A DNA stretch of 64,000 nt from positions 62,001 through 126,000 of the forward strand of contig DUMZ01000008.1 of assembly GCA_012839565.1 (NCBI GenBank), written 5' to 3'. Positions 61,911-64,000 of the stretch are shown piece by piece (positions within the stretch are counted from its first letter, which is position 1; each line of letters begins with the position of its first letter). A program made the position numbers and the translations under genes. This stretch comes from Anaerolineaceae bacterium (GTDB lineage Bacteria > Chloroflexota > Anaerolineae > Anaerolineales > Anaerolineaceae). The notes under the pieces are model-generated. The model worked only from the letters and a program-made list of their open reading frames with translations. It did not search any database and was not told the DNA's origin.

Positions 61911-63992
61911 ATTTCAATCCACGCCTCCACGCGGGAGGCGACTCGATATTCATCTGCTTTTTTACTCATCAACACATAGTTTCAATCCACGCCTCCACGC
62001 GGGAGGCGACGAAGCAAACAATGGCGTAATCCCTAACACGCTTGTTTCAATCCACGCCTCCACGCGGGAGGCGACGAAACCGCTTGGCATTGGTTTTGGT
62101 GGTGTATTAGTTTCAATCCACGCCTCCACGCGGGAGGCGACCTGACAGGTCTAAAATCAGTCGCGCTTATTACACGTTTCAATCCACGCCTCCACGCGGG
62201 AGGCGACGGATATAGACACACCGATAGCCACGCCTGACGGATGGTTTCAATCCACGCCTCCACGCGGGAGGCGACATAGACAGGGTGTTGAGCGATGAAT
62301 AACATCATTGTTTCAATCCACGCCTCCACGCGGGAGGCGACAAACCTGCGTGGTAATATCATCTTGTTTCTTTACTGGTTTCAATCCACGCCTCCACGCG
62401 GGAGGCGACTAACAACGATTTTAATCATATTGACGTGGCAACTGTTTCAATCCACGCCTCCACGCGGGAGGCGACCGTTACCGTGCCACCTACAACAAAT
62501 TGCGCTAATCCGTTTCAATCCACGCCTCCACGCGGGAGGCGACGCGATAAGATGCCCGTCTACTACCCGCAAATTTTTGTTTCAATCCACGCCTCCACGC
62601 GGGAGGCGACGCGCGTCATCGCCACCAGTTCATCAATCGTTGGCGCGTTTCAATCCACGCCTCCACGCGGGAGGCGACTTATCCATTTTACGAACTACAA
62701 TACAAGTTAACCGTTTCAATCCACGCCTCCACGCGGGAGGCGACATTAGTAGCACAGGAGTTATTTTGATGGATTGGTTGTTTCAATCCACGCCTCCACG
62801 CGGGAGGCGACTCGCGCTGGATCCAAACAACGGTTACAGTGGCGGTGTTTCAATCCACGCCTCCACGCGGGAGGCGACATTGACGTGGCAACTGAATATA
62901 GCATCAGTGCTGTTTCAATCCACGCCTCCACGCGGGAGGCGACTGGTGATATTCAGCTTTATGCTGAATTGTTACAAGTTTCAATCCACGCCTCCACGCG
63001 GGAGGCGACGGACCCGGTATCACCCTTGACATGGTGGACGTAACGGTTTCAATCCACGCCTCCACGCGGGAGGCGACGCGGAGATGAGGTAGCACATGGC
63101 GACAATAGCTGTTTCAATCCACGCCTCCACGCGGGAGGCGACATGACCAACGCGCTTATCCAGGGTGCTAACGACCAGGTTTCAATCCACGCCTCCACGC
63201 GGGAGGCGACGCCATGCAACAGAATTGCAAATGATTCACCACGTGTTTCAATCCACGCCTCCACGCGGGAGGCGACTGCCCCCGTACACCGTGTCACCCT
63301 CGCGCGTGATGTTTCAATCCACGCCTCCACGCGGGAGGCGACTGAGCGTGAGTTCATCGGCTCACCTTCCCAGCGGTTTCAATCCACGCCTCCACGCGGG
63401 AGGCGACAAATTGCCGTAAAGATAAGGGTCGGGCATGATGTTTCAATCCACGCCTCCACGCGGGAGGCGACATATCAAGAAGATATGCGAGTGGATTATT
63501 AGCTGTTTCAATCCACGCCTCCACGCGGGAGGCGACACGCTCTCGAACTCGTAGCTTGAGCCGTCTGCTGTTTCAATCCACGCCTCCACGCGGGAGGCGA
63601 CTCATCGGTCACATTATTTGACATATGCACGTTGTTTCAATCCACGCCTCCACGCGGGAGGCGACAATTCGGGTGACTTTCAAGCGGCACGGATAGCGGT
63701 TTCAATCCACGCCTCCACGCGGGAGGCGACCCAGTCATCTAAATCACCTTCACATCGTGGAAGTTTCAATCCACGCCTCCACGCGGGAGGCGACTGCAAT
63801 TCGGGTGACTTTCAAGCGGCACGGATAGCGGTTTCAATCCACGCCTCCACGCGGGAGGCGACGAGCGCGCGATATTTTTACGCTTGCTGATGCACCCGTT
63901 TCAATCCACGCCTCCACGCGGGAGGCGACTTGTGCGAGCTGCCACAGTCGGAAGACGATTGTTTCAATCCACGCCTCCACGCGGGAGGCGAC
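61911..63992 (-). CRISPR. Type I-C-like CRISPR array: 32 repeats of 32 bp, 31 complete spacers (31-36 nt), continuing past the window end
   Basis: Repeat GTTTCAATCCACGCCTCCACGCGGGAGGCGAC (reverse complement GTCGCCTCCCGCGTGGAGGCGTGGATTGAAAC, I-C consensus-like). First repeat starts with A instead of G. Orientation from repeat type and reconstructed PAM. Confidence 0.98.
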
Positions 63993-64000
63993 ATGGCGTT

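Noticed and set aside
61906-63890. Many six-frame ORFs with FNPRLHAGGD / SIHASTREAT / RVEAWIET repeats
   Set aside because: They are translations of the CRISPR repeat in different frames, not genes.

Overview
The window is a conserved chromosomal segment, apparently from a Chloroflexi/Anaerolineae-like bacterium (inferred from protein style and gene order). It ends on the right inside a large CRISPR array. From left to right it contains: rpoB-rpsL-rpsG-fusA-rpsJ; a membrane protein; a pstSCAB-phoU-phoBR phosphate block; two paralogous lipoproteins; the S10/spc/alpha ribosomal operons through rplM-rpsI; a housekeeping and accessory region (MazG fusion, murJ, xseAB, peptidases, HAD proteins, DnaJ, MFS, M20 peptidase); and a type I-C-like array with 32 repeats and 31 complete spacers, running off the right edge. 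The strongest second-look items are: (1) three scattered DUF4143-type AAA ATPase genes, each preceded by its own regularly spaced repeat cluster overlapping a predicted promoter; (2) a PstS whose two halves are in circularly permuted order; (3) CRISPR spacers that overlap each other, so that a TTC PAM and the array orientation can be read from the array alone, plus a 33/36-nt spacer pair anchored at the same PAM-side end; (4) str/S10 operon rearrangements (no rpoC after rpoB, no tuf, rpsJ split from rplC by about 12 kb, no infA before rpmJ); (5) a trypsin-like lipoprotein that appears to have lost its catalytic triad. No cas genes, tRNAs or rRNAs were recognised in the window.
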